A stretch of DNA of 64,000 nucleotides, taken from Myxococcales bacterium 68-20 (GTDB lineage Bacteria > Myxococcota_A > Polyangia > Polyangiales > Polyangiaceae). The DNA lies in assembly GCA_001899635.1 (NCBI GenBank), contig MKVQ01000023.1, forward strand, positions 223,815 to 287,814, written 5' to 3'. Below the pieces are notes generated by a model, which saw nothing but the letters and a program-made list of their open reading frames with translations, had not been told where the DNA came from and did not search any database. This document shows, in pieces, positions 26,508 to 35,348 of the stretch; the stretch's first letter is position 1; each line of letters starts with the position of its first letter. The position numbers were made by a program, and so were the translations under genes.

Positions 26508-26617
26508 CGGAACGGCCTGAGGAGCCGTGCTGCTGCGGCGTCTGCGACGCTGAGCTTGCGCTGGCTCCGACGTTGCTACGGACCTTGCGGCCGACTTCAG
26601 GCCAGCGGAGGTGATCG

Positions 26618-27145
26618 ATGAAGCCGGCAGCCGTAGCCATTCCCAAGCACGACGACACGTTGGAACAAGGGAAATACGGTCCAATCTGGCCGCGGACTCC
26701 CGCATGCTACGGCTTCACGATCATCGCCAAGGTCAAGCCGGGAAGAGCGGAAGCGATCCGCAGCTACGGCGGCAGGCTCGCCAAGGCGCTCGAGGCCGAG
26801 CCCGATCTGCTCGCACCGCTCAAGCTCCACTATCTCCGCTGGGTGCTCTTCGATGACGACACCCGGTTCATGTACCAGGGGATCTTCGACACCGACTTCG
26901 ACAAGTACACGGAAGACGCCGTCGCGCTGTTCAAGAAGGCCGGCGTCGATACCGTCTTCGAGAACCTCGAAGACTTCCCCGCGGACTGGAAGACGAATTC
27001 GGAGGCGTTCATCAAGTTCGTGCGCGCGCACCAGTGCCCGAGCTTCATCGAATACGGGGAGTACCCCTACGTCACCGCCGACGAGATCAAGAAGGCGCTG
27101 AAGCTCAAAGAAGCCTTCTCGGCGATGCTCGAACAGATGCAGTGA
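26618..27145 (+). CDS. Conserved hypothetical protein, DyP operon gene 1
   Basis: 175 residues, cytoplasmic (no signal or membrane helix). Recognisable blocks are YGFTIIAKVKPGRAEAIRSYG, which suggests a ferredoxin-like/ABM-type fold, and a later FDTDFDKYTEDAVALFKKAG helix. No catalytic motif was recognised. A GGAGG ribosome site precedes ATG 26618. It is followed 18 bp later by the 335-residue unknown gene, which in turn overlaps the DyP peroxidase start, so the three are very likely one operon. A role in heme or peroxide chemistry is inference from this context; it might be a monooxygenase-like or accessory protein for the peroxidase. Confidence 0.7.
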   Translation: MKPAAVAIPKHDDTLEQGKYGPIWPRTPACYGFTIIAKVKPGRAEAIRSYGGRLAKALEAEPDLLAPLKLHYLRWVLFDDDTRFMYQGIFDTDFDKYTEDAVALFKKAGVDTVFENLEDFPADWKTNSEAFIKFVRAHQCPSFIEYGEYPYVTADEIKKALKLKEAFSAMLEQMQ

Positions 27146-27163
27146 TCGAGTCCGAGGGCTGCC

Positions 27164-28171
27164 ATGCAAGAGCCTGCTCGTGTCTACAACCAGAACCACG
27201 TCCCGCGGCCGTACGTCCGCGGTCGGAGGCGCGTCAGCGTCTACATCTCGTGGAGCTACCCCGGTGAGGTCAATCGGGACCTGACCATCATGGACAACCG
27301 GTTCTCGACGATGACCGAGGTGCGGCGCGCCCTCTGGCCTGCGTACGAATCGCCGCGGTTCGCCGATCCGCAGATGTTCCAGCAGGGCATCGCCGGCTCG
27401 CTCGAGCTGTTCTTCTGGGCATGGGCTCGCTTCCAGACCGTCATCGCCGAGACGACCGGTCATGCGGTGCCGGTCTTCCAGCGCGTCGATCAAGCCGGCT
27501 TCCGCTTACCGCTCGACGAGCGCGTGCTCGCCGACGCCGACACGCTGCTCGTATTCGGTCTGGATCTCGCGGAGGAGATTGCCTCCTCGGAGGAGATCGA
27601 GGCCGTTCGCGCGTTCCTCGAGCGGGAGGGCACGTGTCTCATCCTCGGTCCGCACCACGACGTCGGCGCATCGCCCGATCTCGAAGAGCGCGCGATGGAG
27701 TATGGGCACCACGGCGATCCGCTCGTGCCCCGCCAGCAACGATTCGCGCGCCACACGCGGTCGCTCATGCGCGGCCTCGGGATCCCGGTCGAGAACCGGT
27801 ATGGCCTCCGGCCGGCGGTGGTCGATGGGACGAATCGGATCGCGCCGCTGAGCGTCGCGAAGGACCTCGACACCCGCGGCTGGCTCGCAGGCGTCACGAC
27901 GTTCAACTTCCACATGCATCTGCCGCACTACGCTGTGATGGCCGAAGGCGAGAAGTCCGTCCACGTCCTCGCGCGACAGCCGATCGACACGTCGAGACCG
28001 CACCCGTTCACGCTCGCCGGGAATACCGAGCTCAATGCGCTCCTCTGGATGCCGCCGAGCGGGAAGCGAGCCGGCGACGTGCTCGTCGCCGATTCCACGA
28101 TCTTCAGCACCCTGTTCGGGGGCGACGAGAGCCTCGAGCGGTTCTGGAAGAACATCGCCAGCGCCGCGTGA
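27164..28171 (+). CDS. Unknown protein, DyP operon gene 2
   Basis: 335 residues, with no signal sequence or membrane helix. The middle (DTLLVFGLDLAEEIASSEEI, then EREGTCLILGPHHDVG) has the alternating pattern of a Rossmann-like or class I glutamine-amidotransferase-like fold; a catalytic Cys-His-Glu triad could not be recognised. The C-terminus contains HMHLPHYAVM and a GKRAGDVLVADSTIFS block. The stop overlaps the GTG start of the DyP gene (28168-28171). Likely a cytoplasmic partner of the peroxidase; the function cannot be named. Its 5' end starts 18 bp after gene 1 of the operon. Confidence 0.65.
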   Translation: MQEPARVYNQNHVPRPYVRGRRRVSVYISWSYPGEVNRDLTIMDNRFSTMTEVRRALWPAYESPRFADPQMFQQGIAGSLELFFWAWARFQTVIAETTGHAVPVFQRVDQAGFRLPLDERVLADADTLLVFGLDLAEEIASSEEIEAVRAFLEREGTCLILGPHHDVGASPDLEERAMEYGHHGDPLVPRQQRFARHTRSLMRGLGIPVENRYGLRPAVVDGTNRIAPLSVAKDLDTRGWLAGVTTFNFHMHLPHYAVMAEGEKSVHVLARQPIDTSRPHPFTLAGNTELNALLWMPPSGKRAGDVLVADSTIFSTLFGGDESLERFWKNIASAA

Positions 28172-29511
28172 GCATTGCCATGTGTCCCAACGGCGAAGGG
28201 CCTCTCCAGCTCGACGACATCCAGAGCGGGATCCTGCGTCCGCGCCCGTTCCCCTATGCCGCCACGTACCTCCTGCTCCGCATCGACGAGCGAGACGCGG
28301 GCAGAGAGCTCATGCGCCGCCTGAGCGGCCTCGTCGCGTCGGCCGCGGTCATCCAGAGTCCGGCCGGCGACGCCTGGCTGAGCGCGACGCTCACTTTCAC
28401 GGGGCTGCAGGCCCTCGGCGTGCCGCAGGCGTCGCTCGACAGCTTCCCGTGGGAGCTCCGACAAGGAATGGCGCGACGGGCGACTGCGCTCGGTGACGTC
28501 GGGGAGAGCAGCCCCGAGCACTGGGAGAAGCCGCTCGGAACGCCGGACGTCCACGTCGTGCTGACCGCGCTCGCGCCGAATCGGGAACGCCTCGGCTCCG
28601 AGCTCGCGCGCGCAGACGAAGCACTCCGGAACCTCTCCGGGCTCACCGTGATCTGGCGCCAGGACTGCTACGCGCCGGGCGACCAGAAGGAGCCGTTCGG
28701 GTACCGCGACGGCATCAGCCATCCCGCGATCGAAGGCAGCGGCATTCCGGGGACGAACCCACACGAGGTCCCCCTCCGCGCAGGAGAGTTCGTCCTGGGG
28801 TACCGCGACGAGCTGGGCGGGTTTCCCCCGATGCCTTTCCCGGACGCGCTCGGTCGCAACGGATCGTACGTCGCGTTTCGCAAGCTCCACCAGCGTGTGG
28901 CGGCATTCCGCCAGTACCTCCGCTCGAACGCCACCGGCCCGGAGGACGAGGAGCTCCTGGCAGCGAAGATGATGGGGCGCTGGCGGAGCGGAGCGCCGCT
29001 CGCACGATGTCCGTTGCACGACGATCCCGAGCTCGGAGCCGATCCGCGACGCAGCAACGACTTCCGCTTCGAGGACGACCCTACCGGCTACAAGACGCCC
29101 CCGGGCTCGCACATTCGACGGGCGAACCCGCGCGACGCTTCCGTCGCCGGTGTCGCCCGACTCCACCGGATGATCCGACGCGGCACGGTCTACGGTCCGC
29201 CGCTTCCGGAGGGCGACCTCGAAGACGACGGCGTCGATCGTGGCCTCATGTTCGCGTTCATCGGCGCGCACCTCGGGCGCCAGTTCGAGTTCGTGCAATC
29301 CGAGTGGATCAACGACGGCGTGTTCGCCGGGCTCGAGCACGCCAGGGATCCCATCGTCGGCTCGAATGCGGCCGGCGGGACGTTCTCCATCCCGCGCCGG
29401 CCGATCCCGAGGCGCGTCTCCGGTCTCCAGCGCTTCGTCGTCACACGAGGCGGCGAGTACGGCTTCATGCCCAGCTTGCGCGCCCTGCGCTGGCTCGCGG
29501 ACCTCCGCTGA
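28168..29511 (+). CDS. DyP-type heme peroxidase
   Basis: 447 residues from GTG 28168, overlapping the upstream stop; ATG 28180 (MCPNGEGP) four codons later is an alternative. The DyP signature GXXDG is present as GYRDGISHPAIEG near residues 176-188, carrying the catalytic Asp. The proximal heme His is probably in GSHIRRANPRD near residues 313-323. GELGRQFEFVQSEW-like sequence and GGEYGFMPSL at the C-terminus fit the family. There is no Tat or Sec signal, so the enzyme would be cytoplasmic. DyP enzymes oxidise dyes, phenolics or heme substrates with H2O2. The two genes upstream belong to the same operon. Confidence 0.9.
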   Translation: MSIAMCPNGEGPLQLDDIQSGILRPRPFPYAATYLLLRIDERDAGRELMRRLSGLVASAAVIQSPAGDAWLSATLTFTGLQALGVPQASLDSFPWELRQGMARRATALGDVGESSPEHWEKPLGTPDVHVVLTALAPNRERLGSELARADEALRNLSGLTVIWRQDCYAPGDQKEPFGYRDGISHPAIEGSGIPGTNPHEVPLRAGEFVLGYRDELGGFPPMPFPDALGRNGSYVAFRKLHQRVAAFRQYLRSNATGPEDEELLAAKMMGRWRSGAPLARCPLHDDPELGADPRRSNDFRFEDDPTGYKTPPGSHIRRANPRDASVAGVARLHRMIRRGTVYGPPLPEGDLEDDGVDRGLMFAFIGAHLGRQFEFVQSEWINDGVFAGLEHARDPIVGSNAAGGTFSIPRRPIPRRVSGLQRFVVTRGGEYGFMPSLRALRWLADLR

Positions 29512-29577
29512 TGCTGGCGCGCATGGCGGTCCGCACCACCGCCGAGCCCTCGAACGGCCGACGAGCCGAGCAGAAGC

Positions 29578-30576
29578 TTACAGCAGCGCGCTGCGCAGCT
29601 CTTCGGGGCTCTTCGGCGAGAGCATCCCAGGCGCCACGTCGAACACCGTCTTGCAGCCATGTTGCCCCAGCTGGTGCATGCGGTGCACGGCACGCGCATA
29701 GGCGACCAGCACGGCGGCAGTGAACTCCGGGTTGCTGTCGAGCTGCAGGCGATACTCGATGACTTGCTTGGAGTCGTCCGAGGTGTTGCCGCTGCGGATG
29801 ACGAAGCCGCCGTGGGGCATCGCCCCGTGGTCGCGCTTCAGCTCTTCGGCGGTGATGAAGGTGACCGTGGTGTCGTACTGGTCGAAGTAGTGCGGCATGT
29901 TCACGATCGCCTGGCGCACGGCATCGGCATCGGCGCCCGCTTCGAGCACGACGAAGCACTCACGCGTGTGCTTCTCGCGCGTGGACAGCTCGGGGCGCAA
30001 ACCGCTCCGCACCTTCTCCACGGCCTCGGGCACGGGGACGGTGTACTGCACGCCGCCGGCAACGCCGGGCACGCGGCGGATCGCGTCCGAATGGCCTTGG
30101 CTCAGGCCGTGCCCCCAGAAGGTGTACGTGGCGCCATCGGGCAGCAGCGCTTCGCCCATCACGCGATTGATCGAGAACATGCCGGGATCCCAGCCCGCCG
30201 AGATCAGGGCCGTGGTCTCCCCCGCTCGTGCAGCCGCATCGACCTTGGCGAAGTGCTCGGGAATGCGGGCGTGGGTGTCGAAGCTGTCCACCACGTTGAA
30301 GTGCGCGGCCAGCTCGGGTGCTTGGCGGGGCAGGTCGTCCTTCGAGCCTCCGCAGAGCACGAGCACGTCGATCTGCCCCTTGTGGTCGAGCAGACTCTCC
30401 ATCGTCAGAACGCGCGTTGCCGGGTCCAGCGCCTCGACCCGCGAGGGATCGCGGCGCGTGTAGATCCCCGTCAGCTTCATGTCGGGGTTCTTGCGGATCG
30501 CTGCTTCGACGCCACGGCCGAGATTGCCGTAGCCCACGATGCCGATGCGAATGGGAGTGCTCGTGTTCGAAGCCAT
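29578..30576 (-). CDS. ddh: meso-Diaminopimelate D-dehydrogenase
   Basis: 332 residues, within the family range of about 320-330. The N-terminal NADP site is GIVGYGNLGRGVEAAI (residues 11-26). The blocks LCGGSKDDLPRQAP, SAGWDPGMFSINR, TFWGHGLSQGHSDAIRR and HTRECFVVL are characteristic of Ddh (EC 1.4.1.16). The enzyme converts tetrahydrodipicolinate and ammonia directly to meso-DAP for lysine and cell-wall synthesis. Codon use differs from neighbours: over the last ~100 codons Leu is almost always CTG, whereas adjacent genes prefer CTC. Combined with its position next to a decayed gene, this suggests acquisition by horizontal transfer. The start is ATG 30576. Confidence 0.9.
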   Translation of the reverse strand: MASNTSTPIRIGIVGYGNLGRGVEAAIRKNPDMKLTGIYTRRDPSRVEALDPATRVLTMESLLDHKGQIDVLVLCGGSKDDLPRQAPELAAHFNVVDSFDTHARIPEHFAKVDAAARAGETTALISAGWDPGMFSINRVMGEALLPDGATYTFWGHGLSQGHSDAIRRVPGVAGGVQYTVPVPEAVEKVRSGLRPELSTREKHTRECFVVLEAGADADAVRQAIVNMPHYFDQYDTTVTFITAEELKRDHGAMPHGGFVIRSGNTSDDSKQVIEYRLQLDSNPEFTAAVLVAYARAVHRMHQLGQHGCKTVFDVAPGMLSPKSPEELRSALL

Positions 30577-30700
30577 GCTGCTCGTTGCCTTTCGTCGTCC
30601 GAGATGCCAACCGCACCGCAGGGCTCGACTCGTCGACCCTGGCCAGGCGGCGCGGCGATGGTCTGCGCATGCAGCCACAGGCGACCGCCTTTGCGCAAGG

Positions 30701-31400
30701 TCAGGAGAAACTGTCGAGCTCGTCGCGCGTGCTGACCTCGTCGTCCGAGACCATGAACTCACGGACGCCGTGCGGGTCAGCAGCTCGTCACCGGTCCGTT
30801 CGTCGAGCGCACGATAGGCAAACATGACGTGGGCGCGAGTCGGCTCCCCACGATTGGCTCGCTCGCTCACGGCTTCGTGGAGCAGCTGACTCGCGTTCGA
30901 CCCCAGTGCCGTGCGCAACACGTCATCGAACGGAAAAACACGGGCCATGATGCCGACGTCGACCATCGTAGGCGCGCGTTCGAGCGTACCGATCACGAAG
31001 AGCGCCGCCTCGGGCGGCGGCTCCACGAGCAGCAGGGCGTGCGCGGCCGCCCACGCGGACGGGACATCACCGGTAGCCACACGCTCGCGAAGCGGAAGCC
31101 GCGCGGCCCCCCGGCCCCGGCGAGTGCCGCGATGACCTTCTCGGCCGCCGCGGTGTACTTCTTCGTATGGAGGTACAAGTCGTCGAGCTTGGCGAGTTGC
31201 ACGAGGCTTTCGACGAGGGGCGGCGCGTTGCCTGCCGCGCCTGCCGAAGGCAGCTTCGACTTCGGCACGGGCGCGCTGTCCGGCGGCGCTTCGTCCTCGA
31301 CGACGAGTCGCTCGCGCGCGTCTTCGCCATGTTCGGCATCATCGGACGACTCGCTCGGGCCCGAGACAAGGATCGCACGGGGTGTCGAGACGACCGCTCG
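30701..31400 (-). pseudogene. Frameshifted gene of unknown function
   Basis: Three successive reading frames on the minus strand join into one sensible protein: LVESLVQLAKLDDLYLHTKK (about 31115-31400), then VPSAWAAAHALLLVEPPPEA and TMVDVGIMARVFPFDDVLRT (about 30790-31110), then REFMVSDDEVSTRDELDSFS and a stop at 30701. The first break coincides with a run of six C on the plus strand near 31106-31115; the second lies near 30770-30785. Two frameshifts suggest decay, although a sequencing error in the homopolymer could explain one of them. The protein family was not recognised. It lies directly upstream of the probably acquired ddh gene. Confidence 0.5.
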
Positions 31401-31617
31401 ACCTCAGCGGCAACGGTCGAGTGATGACCGAGGCGCTCGGCGCGAGCCGCCAATCCACAAGACTTTCACGCCCTTATAAAAAGATCGCCGGCCGTGTCGA
31501 TCGGCCCGGGGGTCATCCGTCGTGTCGGTAGGGCCGCCAGCAGGGGCCCGCACCGACCAACACCCGAACAATCGCTTGCGGCCCACGGCTGCGTGCGCTC
31601 ATCGCTAGGAATCCACC

Positions 31618-32355
31618 ATGCGCTTCATGATCATGCACAAGAACGATCCGCAGACCGAGGCCGGCCAGCCGCCGCCGATGGAGCTCGTCACCAAGATGGG
31701 CGCGTTCATCGGCGAGCACGCGAAGGCGGGAAGGCTCATCGACGGCGCCGGCCTGGGTGCCAGCAAGACGCGCACTCGTCTCGTCTTCCGCGACGGGCAC
31801 TGCACGGTGAAGCATGGCCCCTACCGCGGCGAGCACGAGCTCCCCGCAGCGACGCTCCTGCTCAAGGTCAAGACGCGTGAGGAAGCCATCGGCTGGGCGG
31901 AGCGCTACGGCAAGATCCTCGGCGACGGAGAGATCGAGCTCGGGAAGGTCAACGAGCCGTGGGACATCGGTCTGATGCCGCCGCCGGCGGACCCGCCGCT
32001 GCAGATCCTGCTCATCGAGAAGGCCGATGCCGCCACCGAGGGCGGAGGGCGCAGCGCGGCGCAGAAGGCGGCGCTCACCCGGCTCAAGACCGAGATGACC
32101 AAGGCCGGCGTGCTCCAGCGCTCGCTCCGACTCGAGTCGAGCGCCAAGGCAAAGCGCCTCGTGTTCACCAACAACGACCTGCAGATGATCGACGGGCCGT
32201 TCGCGGAGTCGAAGGAGCTGATCGGCGGCTTCGCGGTGCTGGAGCTGTCGGGGATGGACGAAGCGATCGAGCTGTGCCGGAACTACGCGGCGATCCTGGG
32301 AGGAACGCTGGAGATCGACGCCCGCCTCGTCGACCAGAGCGACGACGCGAACTGA
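31618..32355 (+). CDS. Tandem YCII/DGPF-domain protein
   Basis: 245 residues from ATG 31618. Two related alpha-beta domains are visible: the first begins MRFMIMHKND and ends near residue 110 (AERYGKILGDGEIEL); the second ends with the signature IDGPFAESKELIGGFAVLEL, and repeats the sequence pattern (ALTRLKTEMTKAGVLQRSLR). DGPF/YCII proteins of this type are often co-encoded with ECF sigma factors and have no settled biochemical role. No such sigma gene is adjacent here. Two hairpins follow the stop (32372-32446). An AT-rich TATAAA at 31475 could be a -10 element, but no convincing -35 is seen. Probably cytoplasmic and monocistronic. Confidence 0.8.
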   Translation: MRFMIMHKNDPQTEAGQPPPMELVTKMGAFIGEHAKAGRLIDGAGLGASKTRTRLVFRDGHCTVKHGPYRGEHELPAATLLLKVKTREEAIGWAERYGKILGDGEIELGKVNEPWDIGLMPPPADPPLQILLIEKADAATEGGGRSAAQKAALTRLKTEMTKAGVLQRSLRLESSAKAKRLVFTNNDLQMIDGPFAESKELIGGFAVLELSGMDEAIELCRNYAAILGGTLEIDARLVDQSDDAN

Positions 32356-32751
32356 GCGACGGCGCGCAGAAGACGACGGCCTCCATCCTCCTCGAGAGGA
32401 GCCCGTCGTCCTCCACCCGTGTGCGCGCACCGTAAAGTGCGCGCACCGCGAAGGGGCAACGTCGACGCGAGGGTCGACTCAAGGAACATGCGAGCGCTTC
32501 ACGAATCGGGCGGCCTCCTCGAGCGCCCGTTGCCCGCTCGGGTGATAGGCCGCGAGCATCGGCGGGTTGTGCGGCAAGCGCGAGCGCGCTGGCGACGCTG
32601 AGGGGCGTCGATCCCTCCACCGAGCACCGACTCGACGACGATCCGCACCACGCGATCCAGATCAGGGGTCCGAGAGCGCCGAGGACAGCCTCATTTCAGC
32701 GAGGGCGCACGGCCCCGGCGAACGGGTGCGACCTTTGCCTCTGTCCTGCGC
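32356..32751. other. 396-bp gap: hairpins and a possible gene scrap
   Basis: The first 90 bp hold the two hairpins described separately. On the minus strand at roughly 32490-32590 a short frame reads like a protein end (PPMLAAYHPSGQRALEEAA, then RFVKRSHVP and stop), with no coherent upstream extension; it may be a scrap of a lost gene. The remaining 160 bp before the glycosidase start show no further feature. Confidence 0.35.
32372..32446 (+). terminator. Two hairpins after the YCII-domain gene
   Basis: GACGACGG at 32372-32379 pairs with CCGTCGTC at 32403-32410, with an inner TCCTC/GAGGA stem. A second, perfect 10-bp stem GTGCGCGCAC (32421-32430 with 32437-32446, loop CGTAAA) follows. They begin 17 bp past the stop. 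No U-tract, so termination is inferred. Confidence 0.5.
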
Positions 32752-34440
32752 ATGCGCACGATCCTGAAGCTTGCCTTCCCGACGTTGGCCGCCGCGGCCG
32801 TGGCATGCGGCTCGGCCGCCGCCGACGAGACTGCCGAGGCGCCGCCCGTGGCCTCGGTCACGCCGGGCGAGCGCGGCGCCGACGATCCGACGACGAAGGC
32901 GCCGGCCGGAGAGGAGGGCGTCATCGGGACGTTTCCGAAGGGCTTCGCCTTCGGCACCGCGATCGCCGGCTTCCAGGTCGAGATGGGTTGCCCTTCCCTG
33001 CCAGCGGCGCTCTGCGAGGACCGCGGCTCGGACTGGTACCAGTACATCACCACGCCGCGCATCCTCGAAAACAATCTCCTCCACATGTCGAAGGACCCGC
33101 CGTCGGTGGGCCCGGGCTTCTTCGAGACCTACGCGGAGGACATCGCGCGCGCCGGTGGCAAGGGCGAGCGAGAGCTCGGCAGCCAGGTGCTGCGCATGAG
33201 CGTCGAGTGGAGCCGGCTCTTCCCGAAGCCGACCTTCGGCGTGTCGCGCTACGAGGACCTCCGCCGCCTGGCCGACGCCGACGCACTCCGCTTCTACCAC
33301 GACGTCTTCAAGCAGCTCCGCGCGCGCGGGATGCGCGCCTCGGTCACCGTCAACCACTACTCGCTGCCGCTCTGGATCCACGACGGCAACATGTGCAACG
33401 ACGGCGTCGTGCCCGGCTCCGGGATGTCGGCCTGCATCGCCGCGGGCAAGGCCGGATGGGCGGATCCGAACCGGTCGCGGATCGTCGACGAGATGGCCAA
33501 GTACGCCGGCTTCCTCGCGCGCGAGTTCGGCGGCGAGGTCGACGAATGGGCGACCCTGAACGAGCCGTTCTCCGCCGTCGTCGTCGCCGGCTACCTCGTG
33601 TCGACGGAGATGCGGAGCAACCCGCCCGGTCTCACCCACGCGTGGATGAACGTGGGCGCAGCCAAGACCGCCTACCTCGCGATGATCGAGGCGCACGCCC
33701 GCTCGTACGACGCGATCAAGGCCAACGACCTCGAAGACGCGGACGGCGACGGACGGCCCGCCGAGGTCGGCGTGGTCTACGCATTCACCAAGATCGTGCC
33801 GCTCACCGCCAACGACGCCGACGCGAAGGCCGCCGCGAACGCCGAGTACTTCTTCCACGACATGATGATGGACGGCTTCGCCTTCGGCAAAGTGGACGAG
33901 GGCTGGGACAAGGCCCCGAACGCGCGCACGGTGCGAGCGGACCTGGCGGACCGCCTCGACTGGCTCGGCGTCAACTACTACTTCGGCTTCGAGGCGCAGT
34001 CGTCGGTGGTGACGACGCTGCCGTTCATCTCCCCGCACATCGACTTCAACATGCTGCGCGAGTTCGACGGAGACGCACCGGGCGGGCTCTACGACGTGCT
34101 CTCCCGCGCGCGCCGCTTCGGAAAGCCCATGGTCGTGAGCGAGACCGGCTTCGTCCAGAACGACCAGCGGAAGGCGGCCGCCTGGACCGTCCGCACGCTC
34201 GAGGAGACACGCCGCGCGATCGACGACGGCATGGACGTGCGCGGCTATTACGCCTGGACGCTGATGGACAACTACGAGTGGAACCACGGCGGAGGCATGC
34301 GTATGGGACTCTACTCGGTCGACCCGAGCACAAAGGCGCGAAGCATCCGCGAGTCCGGCCGCGCCTTCGCCGAGATCGCAAAGGCGCGCGACATCCCCAA
34401 CGCGCTGTCGGCCAAGTACGCGGGCGTCTTCGTCCGTTGA
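32752..34440 (+). CDS. Glycoside hydrolase family 1 lipoprotein (beta-glycosidase)
   Basis: 562 residues. A signal sequence with lipobox AAVACG is followed by an acidic/Pro linker of about 35 residues and a complete GH1 barrel: GFAFGTAIAGFQVE at the start; TLNEP with acid/base Glu271; and VSETG with nucleophile Glu464. The family usually has TENG at the last site; SETG is a tolerated variant. Substrate-binding sites NHYSLPLWI and AWTLMDNYEW are present. The secreted, lipid-anchored form suggests sugar release from beta-glucosides or glycans at the cell surface. Start ATG 32752. Preceded by a gap of 396 bp and followed 98 bp later by an unknown gene. Confidence 0.9.
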   Translation: MRTILKLAFPTLAAAAVACGSAAADETAEAPPVASVTPGERGADDPTTKAPAGEEGVIGTFPKGFAFGTAIAGFQVEMGCPSLPAALCEDRGSDWYQYITTPRILENNLLHMSKDPPSVGPGFFETYAEDIARAGGKGERELGSQVLRMSVEWSRLFPKPTFGVSRYEDLRRLADADALRFYHDVFKQLRARGMRASVTVNHYSLPLWIHDGNMCNDGVVPGSGMSACIAAGKAGWADPNRSRIVDEMAKYAGFLAREFGGEVDEWATLNEPFSAVVVAGYLVSTEMRSNPPGLTHAWMNVGAAKTAYLAMIEAHARSYDAIKANDLEDADGDGRPAEVGVVYAFTKIVPLTANDADAKAAANAEYFFHDMMMDGFAFGKVDEGWDKAPNARTVRADLADRLDWLGVNYYFGFEAQSSVVTTLPFISPHIDFNMLREFDGDAPGGLYDVLSRARRFGKPMVVSETGFVQNDQRKAAAWTVRTLEETRRAIDDGMDVRGYYAWTLMDNYEWNHGGGMRMGLYSVDPSTKARSIRESGRAFAEIAKARDIPNALSAKYAGVFVR

Positions 34441-34538
34441 CGCATTCGCTGGGTAGCTCGGCCGACGGTCAACGGCTGCGTGGGCAGGCGAGCTCGTTGG
34501 GCCCCTCGCCGGTCCAGCGCTGGAGATAGACTCATCGG

Positions 34539-35348
34539 ATGACGGAAGCGGATCTCATCGGATCGCTGCTCCCGCTGCGTCCAGCGGAATGGCCTTCGAA
34601 GCTCGGACGGCTCACGGCGGAGGAGAGGGGCGAGCTTGCCGCCTTCCTTGTCCGAGAATGGGTCGAGGGCCGACTCGAGCCTCGCTTCCTTCCACCTCGC
34701 GCCTCGCGTGAGGCACTCACCTCGCTCCGCCGGCAGCTGGTCACCACGGTCGAGATGCTCGTGCCGTCGGCGGCCGAAGCTCTCTCGGTCGTGTGGAAAC
34801 TGAACGCGCTCGACGAGAACAGCGCCGGGCGATGGTGCTGGATCGAGCCCTGGTACCTGCTCGACCAGGACGAAGACCTCTTCTTGATGGACGCTCACTT
34901 CATCCTCCCTCTCCTCGAAGAGATCGGTCAAAACTGCCCGAAGCGCACGTACGCGATCGAGATCATCCTCCACGGTATTCGCGACAAGGTGCACGGCGCG
35001 CTCTTCGAGGGTCCGCTCCAGGTGCGCGAGACGATCGGGAAGTACCAGCGATTCGTCGAGCCCGCGCGGCGCACCCGTGCCGACGGAGTCGCGGATTACA
35101 TCGCGCGACTCGAGGAGCTCGCGCGCCCGCAAAAGGTCGATCGCGAAGGCGCGCGCGAACGGATCGCCGCCGTCTGGCGCTGCGCCCCTCCCGCACCCGA
35201 GCAGATCAAGCTCGAAGAAGAGGCCTCCGAGTGGCTCGCGCCCGTGTCCACCTCGGGCCGCGCGGAGTGGATCGTCATCAATCGTCATACCGGCGCGATG
35301 CAGGGGCGCTCCGAGGGTGATGAGCGGAGACGGCGAACGAAGCGCTGA
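34539..35348 (+). CDS. Conserved hypothetical protein
   Basis: 269 residues, probably cytoplasmic. It starts at ATG 34539 (MTEADLIGSL), 98 bp after the glycosidase. Recognisable parts are an all-alpha-looking centre with LEEIGQNCPKRTYAIEIILH and GPLQVRETIGKYQRFVEPAR, and a Lys/Arg-rich end (ERRRRTKR). No active-site or binding motif was recognised, and no paralogue was seen in the window. The composition and codon usage are normal for the region, so it appears to be a native gene. Downstream is a 449-bp gap before cassette B. Confidence 0.55.
   Translation: MTEADLIGSLLPLRPAEWPSKLGRLTAEERGELAAFLVREWVEGRLEPRFLPPRASREALTSLRRQLVTTVEMLVPSAAEALSVVWKLNALDENSAGRWCWIEPWYLLDQDEDLFLMDAHFILPLLEEIGQNCPKRTYAIEIILHGIRDKVHGALFEGPLQVRETIGKYQRFVEPARRTRADGVADYIARLEELARPQKVDREGARERIAAVWRCAPPAPEQIKLEEEASEWLAPVSTSGRAEWIVINRHTGAMQGRSEGDERRRRTKR

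Noticed and set aside
31452-31480. Possible sigma-70 promoter with TATAAA at 31475 before the YCII-domain gene
   Set aside because: No acceptable -35 hexamer at the right spacing.
32662-34287. Minus-strand frame of 541 codons opposite the GH1 gene
   Set aside because: The plus strand encodes an intact GH1 enzyme with both catalytic Glu; the opposite frame shows no signature.
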